From Linyphia triangularis (lineage: Eukaryota > Arthropoda > Arachnida > Araneae > Linyphiidae), in NCBI GenBank assembly GCA_963978545.1, contig OZ021724.1, forward strand, positions 98,129,792 to 98,193,791: a DNA stretch of 64,000 nt, in the 5' to 3' direction. The position numbers and the translations under genes were made by a program. The notes beneath the pieces are model-generated. The model was not told the origin of the DNA, did no database searches, and worked only from the letters and a program-made list of their open reading frames with translations. Of the stretch, positions 1 to 11,400 are shown piece after piece. How positions within the stretch are numbered: position 1 is the stretch's first letter; the number at the start of each line of letters is the position of its first letter.

Positions 1-19
1 TGCTCAGTTCGAGTTTTCC

Positions 20-200
20 TAGGGTTTGATCACTACTAAGAAACCACAGATTCTTTGCTATGGAGTAACTCTTTTTTGCACTATCACTGGCAACGAGTCT
101 AACTACCAAGTTTCAATTTGATTGGATGATAACAAGTGAGTTTAGCCATCCGCAAATTTCCCGGCCACAAACAAACAAACGACATCGAATTTAATGTAAA
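20..200 (+). repeat. Degenerate ~130-bp repeat module, copy 1
   Basis: One diverged copy of a module that recurs at 1076-1560 and 23161-23338. The shared core is a stretch like AAGTTTCAATTTGATTGGATGA followed by a TTAATTAG-CCTCCG-like block and a tail like TCGAAGTTAATATAAAGG. No open frame is conserved between the copies. It directly precedes a copy of the ACTTTCAATTAC-ended family. Confidence 0.45.
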
Positions 201-219
201 AGGATTTAAAAACTGGGAT

Positions 220-805
220 TATGGAACACCGTACAACTTTCAATTACACTTAATACCAGCCACGGTGCAATTGACCGTTTTTCATTAATTTAAAAAAAAA
301 AAAATTCAATTTGGTGATAATTATCTCATTGACAACCTCTTCCCAAAAAAAAAACCACCGCCTAAATGGAAATTTTTACAATAAATAATAGATAAGACTT
401 TGATGTAAGTGAAACAGAGGAGAAACAGTCGTTGATGGGCGATGCTCAATTAAAAAGAATTTTGTGAAGTCGTTTTTTAACTGTTTACACCATAATCGAA
501 ATTCTAATGAGATTTTGGAGGTGGCGGATGAGATTTAGTGCACTTACTTGATTGAAACCGCTAAGATCAGTTTTTTGACAATTGTTGAAAAACTTAAATT
601 TTTCAATAACAACTACCTTTTGCACATGCGCAATTTTCACGAAAACCTTAATGACATCAGGTTCCATGGCCACCTCTAACCCGTATACAAAATTTAAACA
701 TCATAGGTAAATCCATTCGGGAGAAATTTTGACCTCGCACACACACACAAACACATCGGACACTTTTCTAGACCACTTTCTTGAACTCAGCTAAACGTGT
801 GGTAT

Positions 806-846
<41 letters not shown>

Positions 847-950
847 ATATTAATAATAATCGATTTTTTTTTTTTTTTTTTTTTTTTTTTACCGAATGCA
901 ATTCTTTCATCAGTATGTTAACGTATGAGCAATTGAAAGTAATAATTTAC
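220..950 (+). repeat. Dispersed MITE-like family M, near full-length copy
   Basis: A roughly 730-bp non-coding repeat. Its left end reads like GGAACATCGCACAACTTTCA and its right end like GTAATTGAAAGTAA, so ACTTTCAATTAC is inverted at the two ends. Internal landmarks shared with other copies are the AGGTGGCGATG block, the CTTAATGGTAGGTCCCATGG block and an A/T-rich tract before ACCGAATGC. Here that tract is a long A run (about 811-844) followed by a T run (about 868-890). Other copies lie at 6906-7290, 7707-7745 plus 13991-14676, 15320-15510, 21850-22300, 24266-24390, 54534-55266 and 60771-61385. Confidence 0.65.
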
Positions 951-1075
951 CCTAAAAACAAAGTTTTTAAAATTAATCCTTTATTTAGATTGCCAACTTT
1001 TATGTGCAACTAATTAAAATAATTTTGAACTCAGATCGACTTTTCATAGTGTTTGACCACAATGTAAAAAAAAAA

Positions 1076-1560
1076 ATCATTCATTCCATGCAATTGAACT
1101 AACACCTTTTTGCCTCCAAAACTTTAAAAAATGCATTGTCATTGATAGCGTGTCCATCAGCCAAGTTTTATCTCGATTGGATGAAGGCAAGTAGATTAAT
1201 TAGTCCTCCGAAGTGAAAATGGAAACGTGTGTAAAAGCTACCTTTTTAAACGATAGCACCCAAAACGATAGAAAGCAAAATGTCATTGATAACGAATTCA
1301 TCCGCCAAATTTAAGATCGATTGGATGAAGTGGCCCTTAACCCTACAAAGCAACAATAACAGCGTTTGTAATAGCGTCCTTTTAGTGAAAGTCCCCAAAA
1401 CTTGATAGAATACATTCTCACCGAAAACGAATCTGTCTGCAAAGTTTCGGTTTGATTGGGTGACAGCCCAAGGCGGTTAATTAACTCTCCACATATTTAT
1501 CTGCCACAAACATAACCACACACAAAATAAATCGAAGTGAATATAAAGGATTTAAAAAAT
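1076..1560 (+). repeat. Three degenerate ~130-160-bp modules in tandem
   Basis: Three successive diverged versions of the module at 20-200. Each has a phrase like CCAAAACTT-GATAGAAT, a TTGATTGGATGA-like core and a TTAATTA-like spacer. The last version ends in the AATCGAAGTGAATATAAAGG tail. They are tandem but strongly diverged, so the array is old. No function is recognised. Confidence 0.5.
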
Positions 1561-2689
1561 ATTGTTTAAATTATTTGACCAAAAATCACATAAATAAAAT
1601 TATCCAATATCGTATTCTTTAGATTTAGTCACTTCTTTACAACTAGCTAACAATTAAAAAATAAAAGAATAACTAAACTCCATCCCAAGCGTAGAGCGTC
1701 GTAGAAATCGTAGCGTAGAAGAAATATTAAATGTACTTGTAAACATTGAACACTTCGTGTCGGCCTAAAAATGCAATAAGAAAAAAAAGAAGGAAAAAAA
1801 AATAACCCCAAATGGTGCCTCTCGTTCCATGAATGAAAAAGACAAAACAAACCTCGTTATGTTTATACTTTTCTTACAACTGAAGCCATTATAAATCACT
1901 GTCACCTACGATGTATTCATGCGCGCATTCAAGAAAATCATAAAATTTAGAGTAATTAAATTGTAGCCGTTTAAATACAATTCTTAAAATTATAAATTTT
2001 GGACCATTTGAAAGAAAATGAATAATTCTACAGATTGCTGCATTTATTTTTTTATTTTTGGTGTTGTAAAGAATTTTTATTAGCGTTTGAACTTCAACTT
2101 GAAAAGATGGAATTTTTTGAAAATATTTAAAAAATACTTCTCAATAAAATACTAAGCCATCATTACGCATCACCTTAAAAAACATTTCGAATTTTTTTAC
2201 GGTGAAAAAATAATTCGAATATTTTAAAAATTTTTAGCACAGTGTTGTGATTATTTATATGAAAATCTCCTATACTTTAACATTGAGATTCAAAATGTAG
2301 GTGGCGTGTCGATAACAGCCTTAAGTAAACAAACCAGCTGCTCGGGAGTTCAACTAACCAACCGTTGCTAATTTTAAAGCTCTTTTTAAACTCTTCTTTT
2401 CAAAGTAGATTTTTTCTGTTTTTCTGAAGCATTTTTGTATTAGAGTAATTATTATTTTGAAGTATTTCTATCCAGAAAATGCTTCGCGTTGGACGTCGTT
2501 CTCTAACGGGGCGACTTATCAGAATAAATAAAAGATATTGGGACTTCAATGTAAGGGCATAACTAATGAAGTTTTAAGTCAGAATGTTGGCGGATAGTAT
2601 ATTTAACTTTCTATTATGAAACTTGCAATTTGGGTGTTTTCTCTATTAGGCCTTCCATTAAAGTTATAAAAATTTGGTTACATTTTTTA
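1561..2689. other. Intergenic, no recognised feature
   Basis: AT-rich sequence with no convincing gene, RNA or element ends. The 67-codon minus-strand frame at 1647-1850 has no recognisable domain and biased, low-complexity composition. Confidence 0.4.
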
Positions 2690-2822
2690 TGGCTGGCAAA
2701 CCTATTCGAGCGCAGCAAGATGTTTTAACTACAAATTCGAGCGGCAAAGCCGTTTAATCCGAGCGCAGCGAGGTGTTTGGGGATTGGCGAGCGTTAGCGA
2801 GCAGGGGGCGAAGCCCCCTAGT
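2690..2822 (+). repeat. GC-rich stem-loop cluster, possible Helitron-like end
   Basis: A locally GC-rich patch in AT-rich DNA, built from phrases like GAGCGCAGCGAGG and GCGAGCGTTAGCGAGC. It ends in a perfect hairpin with AGGGGGC at 2803-2809, loop GAA and GCCCCCT at 2813-2819, immediately followed by AGTG, so that CTAGT overlaps the stem end. A GC hairpin next to CTAG-T is reminiscent of Helitron 3-prime ends, though the spacing is tighter than the usual ~10 bp. No TC-starting partner end was identified. Confidence 0.35.
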
Positions 2823-2827
2823 GCTTC

Positions 2828-3262
2828 AATTTGTATTATCGTTTTCAACTTTAATAAATTGACCCATATCTCTTAACACAATTTCAGAGACGTAAGGAAC
2901 ATTTACTCAAAAACTATTAAAGATAAATGCCTAATATTTTTAGCACATATTTTTACCAATATATTACACAATTTGAATATAACATTTTTAAATATTTTGT
3001 TTTGTTTTTCGAAAAAAATTAAAAAGTCTAATGTTCTATAGAATTTTCAAAAATTTTAATTTTTTGTGACAATGAAACTGTATAAAATATTTAATTTCGA
3101 AAATATTAAAAAATACTACATATTGTAATGTATTATTAAGATTATACGTTAAAAAGTTTAGGTATTTATCTTTAATTGTTTTTGAGTAAATGTTCCTTAC
3201 GTCTCCAAAATTGCGTTTGGACATATGGGCTGTTAAAGTTGAAAACGATAGTTCAAACTGAT
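2828..3262. repeat. Foldback (hairpin) MITE, ~435 bp
   Basis: The two ends are inverted copies of each other. The left arm (2828-2935) contains ATCGTTTTCAACTTTAA, CCCATAT and GAGACGTAAGGAACATTTAC. The right arm (3165-3262) carries the reverse complement in reverse order. The centre is AT-rich and non-coding. The 62-codon minus-strand frame inside lies within the inverted repeat and is not a gene. Confidence 0.65.
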
Positions 3263-3828
3263 GAACAACACTTTTTTTAATGCTTCTAATTTAGCGAGAT
3301 TAAAACTTTGGTACTGTCGGATTCAAAATTGTTTGTATTTCTTCTTTTAACAATATTAATCTCAAAATTGATTTTTGACATTCTTAAACTCCAACTCCCC
3401 TTAAAATCTGATTCCAGAAATTATCTTAACAAAGTTATCCTAACTATTTCAAGAACTCATATCATTGCAATCCAATTCATGCCCCTGCATAAAATACCGA
3501 TTCGGATCGGATGTAGCTGAAGCAACTAGAAACTCATTGATTTACTGACAGTAAAGGTCGCAAACCAAAGTAGGTTTTTCTTCGAAATCGGAGTTGTATC
3601 TTTGAATAACCTGGTACTTACGAAACCTCCATTACGGCAGCTTCAAAAATAAAGATATGCACGTTCTGAAAGTTTAAACTTGCTTTTTTATGGCAATTCG
3701 CAAAAGCCAGAGCGCCTACTATTTGGGTTCTTTTCATGCAATGAAAAGATAAGAGTTGGTGGGAAAAAAGTATTTTCTCTGCCCTTCTCTATTGATATGC
3801 ATTTCAGTCAACTGTTTTCTTTTTATAT
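3263..3828. other. Intergenic, no recognised feature
   Basis: No gene or repeat structure is supported. The 70-codon frame at 3308-3520 is Leu/Ile-rich with no domain. Confidence 0.35.
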
Positions 3829-4850
3829 AAATAAAGTTTTGGTTGCTAGGTAACACAATGCGGCGAAATGGATGGATAAGGATATTAGATAATGGATGGT
3901 GTGGTCTCATACTTCTCAAACACGTCATTGGATTAGATATTTAAAGTAAAAAGAGATACAGAACATCGTAACGACAAAATCTGGAATACTGTAATGAAGA
4001 AAAACCTTCAGGATGTAGCTCTAAAGGAAAAAAAGAAACTCGTGGCAAGAGTAAAATCCGTTTGGGAAACTATCCGCAAAGATGACTGCAAAAATTAGTG
4101 CATAGTGTGCCAGATAAAGTTTCGGTTGCTAGGTAACACAATGCGGCGGAATGGAGGAATAAGGCAATTGGACAAAGAAGGATGTAGTCTCATACTTCTC
4201 AAATATGTCATTGGTCTCTCAATTCAAATTGTCATATTTACAGTATAAAGAGGTACAGAAAATCGTAACGTCAAAATCTGGAAGACTGTAATGAAGAAAA
4301 ACCTTCAGGATTTAGCTCTAAAGGAAAAAAAGAAACTCGTGGCAAGAGTAAAATCCGTTTGGGAAACTATCCGCAAAGATGACTGCAAAAATTAGTGCAT
4401 AGTGTGCCAGATAAAGTTTCGGTTGCTAGGTAACACAATGCGGCGGAATGGAAGAATAAGGCAATTGGACAAAGAAGGATGTAGTCTCATACTTCTCAAA
4501 TATGTCATTGGTCTCTCAATTCAAATTGTCATATTTACAGTATAAAGAGGTACAGAAAATCGTAACGTCAAAATCTGGAAGACTGTAATGAAGAAAAACC
4601 TTCAGGATTTAGCTCTAAAGGGAAAAAAGAAACTCGTGGCTAGCGTAAAATCTGTTTGGGAAACTATCAGCAAAGATGACTGCAAAAATTAGTGCATAGT
4701 ATTTAGTATGCCAGATAACACAATACGGCGAAATGAAGGAATAAGAAAATTGGACAAAGGAGGGTGTGGTCTCATACTTCTCGAACACTTCACTAGATCA
4801 GTTATTTACGAAAAGAGGGATAACAACAGAATCTGGAATACTGCGAGAGA
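3829..4850 (+). pseudogene. Tandem array (~300 bp, ~3.3 units) of a decayed Tc1-like transposase C-terminus
   Basis: Units begin near 3829, 4111, 4408 and 4712 (last partial), with the phrase GTTGCTAGGTAACACAATG at the start of each. Each unit encodes a segment like KIWKTVMKKNLQD, then KKLVARVKSVWETIRKDDC, then after a stop and frameshift LVHSVPDKV. This is the C-terminal part of Tc1-type DDE transposases. The same stop and frameshift are in each unit, so the tandem amplification happened after the transposase fragment had decayed. The catalytic region is absent. Confidence 0.6.
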
Positions 4851-4887
4851 AATTTGCCTGTGACGTTGAGAAAATGCCTTAGCAGAT

Positions 4888-4888
<1 letters not shown>

Positions 4889-4928
<40 letters not shown>
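4889..4928 (+). repeat. Poly-T tract
   Basis: About 40 consecutive T bases, possibly the A-tail of a minus-strand retroposed sequence, but no SINE or LINE body could be recognised next to it. From here to 5630 I see no gene or repeat. Confidence 0.6.
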
Positions 4929-4931
<3 letters not shown>

Positions 4932-5630
4932 GAAACCCCACATTTGTGTCTGGTATGGAAGAAAACCCAGAAAACTTCCACTATGCAGATGGACCATCAT
5001 CATGTGACTATCGGTCTCAATTGACTACTGTACTACTGTTTCTGATATTTAAGTATAAAAGAACTAAGTTGCATTCTTAAGACATTTCGTGGAAGATGCT
5101 TCTTTTGTCAAAAGTTTTCCCAACTTTCAAGTCAACAACACAATAGAATTCTAGCTTAAGTTCTGAAAATCAATAAACTGGTTTTAAACCATTAAATTTT
5201 ATTATAATATAATTTAGATGCTTGGAAATGAATATTTAAATATCTTACTTTCTATCACGGACATAACTGTCTGTTTCTAACATTGTTCATTTTGATTCCA
5301 ATGGCGTTCCCAAATATTTCTAGGCAGGACCTAACGTATATTGGAATTGTCGTGACGCTAATATTACATAACTGAGAAGTAATCATTATGTAGGAAAGTA
5401 GGTTTATTTTTTTTAATACTACAAATATTATACTAAAAGCAGTTTTTTTAGTGCTATATTGTATATTAGCTAAATATCCGTACTTCGTTACGAAATTTTA
5501 CCATGTCCATTTTAACAATCAAAAGCCATTCATACATGTTGTGTGAAGAAGGGGTAAAAATGAAGAGACTTTTTACGTAAACAGCACATTTATTTGTTCA
5601 ATTGGTTATAACTAGGTTCTTAAACCTAAA

Positions 5631-5986
5631 CTATACTAAACTCCAACTTAACTTGACATCACTAGACGATAGATCTTCACCGTGCTCATAGGCAATTAAT
5701 CCATTTTAGCGGAGTGAAGACATAATTCTCACCAAACCTTATAGCCTTTTGTTCTCTACAGGGTTGCTGGGCTGAGTTTCCTAGCGTGATTTTTTCTTGT
5801 GGGATACGAGAAGATTGAAAAGGGAATGGGCTGATACAGTATTTCTGTCGATCCCGTTTGTCGAACGAAAGGCTACATAGTTTGGCGAGCATCATGCTTT
5901 CACGCCACTTAAATGGATAAATTGCCTATGAGCACTGTGACGATCTACCGTCTAGTGATGTCAAGTTAAGTTGAAGTTTAGTATAG
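5631..5986. repeat. Foldback MITE with ~90-bp arms
   Basis: The left arm (5631-5720) has CTATACTAAAC, CTTGACATCACTAGACG and GTGCTCATAGGCAATT. The right arm (5895-5986) is its near-exact reverse complement. The loop is about 170 bp and non-coding. The 69-codon minus-strand frame between the arms shows no domain and is rejected. Confidence 0.65.
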
Positions 5987-6184
5987 AAGAGGTTACTTTC
6001 ACTCCCTTAATCATGCTTCCTCTCGGCTATGAAGTCGCCTCTAGGGGACTACGTTAAATGCACCCTCTACACAACCTAGGATGCAGCATACATTTCAGAC
6101 GTTTCATCCCGTTTTGAATCCTGAAATCTAGTTTACCAAAATCAAAATACCTCACTTTATTTACACTTGCCCTTGTCAACAAAT

Positions 6185-6905
6185 TTTATAATTGAGACTA
6201 TATTGGAAGAGGAGCATTGGGATATTCCTCGTATGGAACATTGCGGTCTATTTTTCGACCCCTTAAAATTAGTTAATCGAGATCGGAAAGATCTTATGTT
6301 TTCTATGTTTACTTTTCTATGTTTATTTGACCGAATTTCAGTGTGGTAGCTACGTTGGAAGAGGAATACTGGAACATTCCTATTTGGAACGTTTTGACCC
6401 CTTAAAATTAGTTAATCGAGATCAGAATAGCTTTTTATCAGTGCTTGTCTTTGGTTCAAATTTTCAGAGATTGGGGAATTTATTGGAAGGGAAACATTTA
6501 TTGGCAGTCAAACATTTGAATGTTTCAGAACGTCAGAAACTCATTCCGAACGTTTATATCCCTTCCGATCATTTAAAATTAGTTAATCGAGATTGGAATC
6601 ATACCCTATTGATACTTGTATCAAATTGTAAACTTGTGACTTCGTTGAAGATAGACGTTATCTGAAAGGTCATTCCATATCGGTAGAGTTTACTTTTTCT
6701 ATGCTTGCCGTTTTTGACATTTATACCAAATATTAAAATGGCGACTATATTTCAAGTGAGACAATTTAATAACCCTCGTTTGATACGTTTGACCCTTTTA
6801 CGAACCCCTAGAAATAGTTAATCGATATCTGAATAGTTTACTTTTTCTGTGCTTAGTCTTGTTAACATTTGTGCCAAATATCAGAGTTGTACCAAGTATC
6901 AAAGT
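6185..6905 (+). repeat. Degenerate tandem repeat, four units
   Basis: The phrase CTTAAAATTAGTTAATCGAGAT recurs near 6262, 6401, 6571 and (diverged) 6811, together with upstream GGAAGAGGA and CATTCCT blocks. Spacing is uneven (about 140, 170 and 240 bp). The overlapping 60- and 112-codon frames simply translate these repeats and are not treated as genes. Confidence 0.5.
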
Positions 6906-7290
6906 TTCCAAGCTAAGGCCTCTTGATCGTCCCCACCTCAGAAATTCTCGTAGAAATACTATAAAATAAGCGTAAAAAGTTGAAAACGAATACCTTTAAC
7001 ACAGAGAATTCTGTCCTTGAGCATCTCCTATTAACAATTGATTTTTTTTCTGTTTCACGCACAAGAAAGAACAATATAATATCTATCGATAAACATCGCC
7101 AACATCGCCATTTTTTTTTATTATTATTTTTCCCCATGTAAAAACTAATACCAAAAATATCACCAAAATGACCAAATTTTTTATTTTTTTTTTAAATAAG
7201 TGAAAATATGAAGTTAAATAACGCAGTATCAAATTTTAATGTAATGACCAATATTTTAGTGTAATTGAAAGTTGTGCGATGTTCCACACA
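6906..7290 (-). repeat. Family M, left-half copy
   Basis: Reading the minus strand from 7290 gives the family M start (GGAACATCGCACAACTTTCA), followed by its AGAATTCTCTGTGTTAAAGG and TCAACTTTTTACGC blocks, and breaks off in the AGGTGGGGA block near 6906. The right half is missing. 7291-7706 has no further recognised feature. Confidence 0.6.
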
Positions 7291-7706
7291 CCTAGTTAAT
7301 AAATTGCTTCCATGATTCAGAATGTGAAAGAAACCATTCTGAAATAAAATCTTGAGCTGATAGGGTACTGTAAAAACTTTTTGGTTTTCATAAGGTGAGA
7401 ATTTTTTTTTTTTTTTTAATTCTTTTTTTTTTAATGCTGTCAGGTAGGTCTCTTACCAACTTTTCGAAGTTTAATTGTTAAAATGTAAGGTCTGTTAGCT
7501 GTAAAAGTAACAGACCTGACAAAACTTTAAAAAAAAATAATAATAGCATTAAAAAAAAAATATGTTGATAAATTATCTTAAAATGCCACTAAATAAAATG
7601 TCACAATCCACTAAAAACTAACAAATAAATAAAGAAATACACAAATAACATCTGCTCTCTTCAATTCTAGAGATTCTCCTCAATCCTTTATTAGACCACA
7701 TAAACT

Positions 7707-7745
7707 AGGGGGAAAAAACATCGCACAATTTCCAATTACACTATA
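7707..7745 (+). repeat. Family M, left end (interrupted copy)
   Basis: About 39 bp of the family M start, cut off by the 6.2-kb inverted-repeat element. The copy resumes at 13991, so this piece and 13991-14676 were one repeat before the insertion. Confidence 0.6.
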
Positions 7746-8175
7746 TAGTCTAAGAGCCCATGGCCTGTATGTATTTGACCAGACCTGAGTTTTTGTACGT
7801 TAAGGCCCCTATACCTACCATACATAAGTAGGGGACTCACTAAGCTCAAAGTGGTGGACGCGCTCAGGTAAGACAGGTATCGATTTTTGACTAATTTTAA
7901 ATCCATTTGACCACGTCTGCCGTTTTAAAATTTGAAAATATATTATTATTACTATCGGAAAATAAGAATGGCAGACCATTATCGCGCATTTTACTTTGTG
8001 GCAGACAATTTTGAAAATGCTAAAAAAAAAAAAATTTTGAAAGTATTTGACCAGATCTGCCATTGATATATTTTATTTATTATAGTCTTAAAAACTTATA
8101 TTGAACACGGCAGACGTCTACATTGCGTACACACATCAACAAATAATAAAATCTTAGCTACTATCCGGCCAGATG
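7746..8175 (+). repeat. Left terminal inverted repeat
   Basis: Reverse-complement match of 13547-13990, from TAGTCTAAGAGCCCATGG at the outer end to CTATCCGGCCAGATG at the inner end. It is 14 bp shorter than the right copy because of two 7-bp differences. The arms are otherwise nearly identical, so the insertion is fairly recent. The small frame at 7815-8063 is only this repeat translated, and it recurs in the right arm. Confidence 0.8.
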
Positions 8176-8450
8176 GTTGGCACAGATTTTATACAGCTAT
8201 CTCTCTTCTTTTTCCTATGTATTACTATTGTACTCATTCTAACCTATAGTATGTTCTCTTACAGTTATATTACTAGCATTAGAATAATGGAGGGTTTATA
8301 CCTGGAAGGGCCTTGTAACAACCCCAACGTAACGGCTATTGCCTGATGTTTTCAGTATATTTGTGAATGTTCATACAGATACCTCGTGCTTCGTGAATTT
8401 TATAAAATACATAATGCTGATTTATTTTATTTTCTTCATTTGTCTATTAT

Positions 8451-11400
8451 TTGTCATATATATCTGACATTATGTCGATTGATAAAGAAAAAGTGAAGTG
8501 TGTTTTTTGTGCCAATGTAAAAACTGAGAAATTACTTATATTTTCGGAAGAGATAATGGCAAAATGTCGAAAGATTTTAAGGTTACGGAAACTTCATAAA
8601 TTAAAATATAAAGAAATTATTCTACCAGACGAAATTTTTGATTGTGCTTATCATAGTAGTTGTTACAAGACATTTACAGCGCTGAAAAAAAAAATCTACA
8701 GATATCACGAAAAAATTTTCATCTCAGTCTAGTATTTCTTTGCCTTCAATTGAACAACCATCGACATCAGCTAGTAGCACAATAGTTGATGAAACAATGA
8801 TGAATGATTCCCTTATAGAAGATGTGAACGTTCCTGAGACACATGATGACATGGAAAAAGATATCGAGGCTGAAGTACATCAGCCGTTGAAGGAAGGACC
8901 ATCTGAAGATTCAGCAGAATTATCGAATACTCAGACTTCTGATACCGTTGCTGCAGCCAACCTGAATTTGTGGGGGTTTTTTTGTAATAAAAAAACGAAA
9001 CAAAATCGGTCTAAGAATGAGCCATTACGAACTTCAGAAAAAGATCAATTTGAAAAAAGTATTTTATCAAACTTTAAGCCAGATACTGAAATTTACAACG
9101 AAACTTTGACAAAAATACAAAGTGTTCTCTCTTGTAACATTTATTATCATGATGTTTGCCGGCAAAATTTTAGAAATCGAAAAAGATCATTAATAAAAAG
9201 TCCTGTCCGTACTTCGTGGCATATCTCTCGAGAAATACATGATACTGTTTATAAAGAAATATGCAATTTAATTGAAGAAAATGTAATAAAACGAGGACGT
9301 TGTTATTTTTTAACATACTTACATAAAGAGTATCTCGATATGTTTAAAGAATTGAGTGAAGGCTCGGACAGTACATCAATATTCACAACACACTATTTAG
9401 AAGAAAAAATTCACAGAAAATTTAATGATAAAATCCAGATTTTGATATCTAATAAAAAAAAAGTTGTTGCCCCTAGAGGCATTTCAACTATTGATGAATC
9501 GTTATTTGCGCACTTGAAAGACCAAGACACTTTGCAAGCAGCCGCCGCCATTTTGCGAGAGGAGATTCTGGGTATACAAAAAAAGAAATTACCTGATTAT
9601 ATAACTAGTCAACGACTAATCAACGGTGAATGTTCAACACCACCAATGGTTTCCGAGTTTTTTTCATCAATTCTTGGAGGTTATAGTCGTAAACGCCGGA
9701 ATTGTGACAGTTTTCAACGTCACGTGAAATCTCTGTCACAGGACGTAATTTACATGAGTCACAATGGCAACATTAAGACTTCGAAACACATCTGCTTAGG
9801 CATGACATTAAAAAGTCTTACAAGCAGTCGGAAGGTAATCGATATAATAAATCGTTACGGTCATTGTATCAGTTACAGCGCTATCGAAGAGCTTGAAACA
9901 GAAGCAACGTTTTCATCAGTTTTACGCACCGGAATATGTCCAGAGGCAATTAATAGAAATGAAAATCTTTCGACAGGTATGGCATTTGATAATTATGACC
10001 GATTTGTTGAGACCAAGAATGGAAAAGACACTCTCCATGATACAGTCCGAATCATATATCAAAACATCGAAAATGAAAATGTAGAAGAAATAGAAGAAGA
10101 AGAAGAAGCTGTAGTTATTAAAAAAAATAAACGCAGAAGACGATCTTTTGAAACAATACAGTATGAGTTGCCACAGTGTGCTAAAAAACTCAAAAAAACT
10201 AGCAATATTGAAATTCAAAGTGAGGAAGAAGTTAATATAATTGTGCATAAGAGTCTTTACGATCGAATTGACAATATTTGGATGCTAAGTCATGCTTTTA
10301 GGTTGTTAAATACTCCTATGTGGACTGGTTTTAACAGTAAAATAATGACAGATGATACTCCACAACAATTAATTTCGTACTTAACTCCGATTAATGACTC
10401 ACCAACAAGCAATGCAGTTGTTTTGGCTACTATGCAACAATGCATGTCAGTATTGCAAGAGCTAAATCAAGAGTACATGCAAGTGACGTACGATTTAGCG
10501 ATTGCAAAGATTGCTTTGCAAATCCAAGCTACGGAAAGTGACACCTTCAAAAAACTGTTTATACACTTGGGTGCTTTTCATATTATGATGTCATATTTTA
10601 AGGCGATCGGAAAGTTCATAAATGATTGTGGTTTAACAACCATCATGGTTGACAGTGAAATGCTTGCTAGTGGATCCGTTTCAGGTTTCATTGAAGGCAA
10701 GCATTTCAACCGCTGTAAAAGATTACACCCAATGATGGCTTTAGGGCTCCAAATTATGCATTTCAGATCTTTTCTAATATCAAAGAATATTCAAATTTCT
10801 GAAGATATCGAAGAAGAACTTGTACGATTACAGAGTTGTCAGACACCTTCATTTTTGATTCATAATGAAAGCTTGACAGAACTCTGTAATGACTATGCTA
10901 TTTACGAACAACAAACATTAAATGGTGATCATGGAAAAACAGCGCAATTTTATATGTATTACATCAAACTTGTTTATTATTATTTACAACTTAACAGAAG
11001 CATTCGTGCTGGTGACTTCCAATTATATCTTGACATTTTACCAAAAATAACAAATTTATTTTTCGTATTTAACCATCCAAATTATGCGAGATGGGCTGTT
11101 CAATACCATTACAATTTAATGAAAGTTTCCACAACTCATCCTGGTTTAGAGCAGGACTTTCAAAAAGGATTTTTTGGAATCAAACGTACCAGCAAATCGT
11201 TCTCAAGGCAGCCTATTGATCTTACATTAGAGCAGACTATCGATGCCGATGATGCGAGAACACTTACTGGTATCGCACATCTGACTAATTCCATTTCAGC
11301 TCGCCAACGGCGGGCGAGAAGTCACGATATTCGCTCCACTATAATCACACACGTGTTAGAAAAGTTAGGAATTACCAAGAAGCAAGATATTTCAGTAGAG

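Noticed and set aside
6327..6665. 112-codon frame
   Set aside because: Lies across degenerate tandem repeats with repeated LKLVNRD phrases; no start context or family match recognised.
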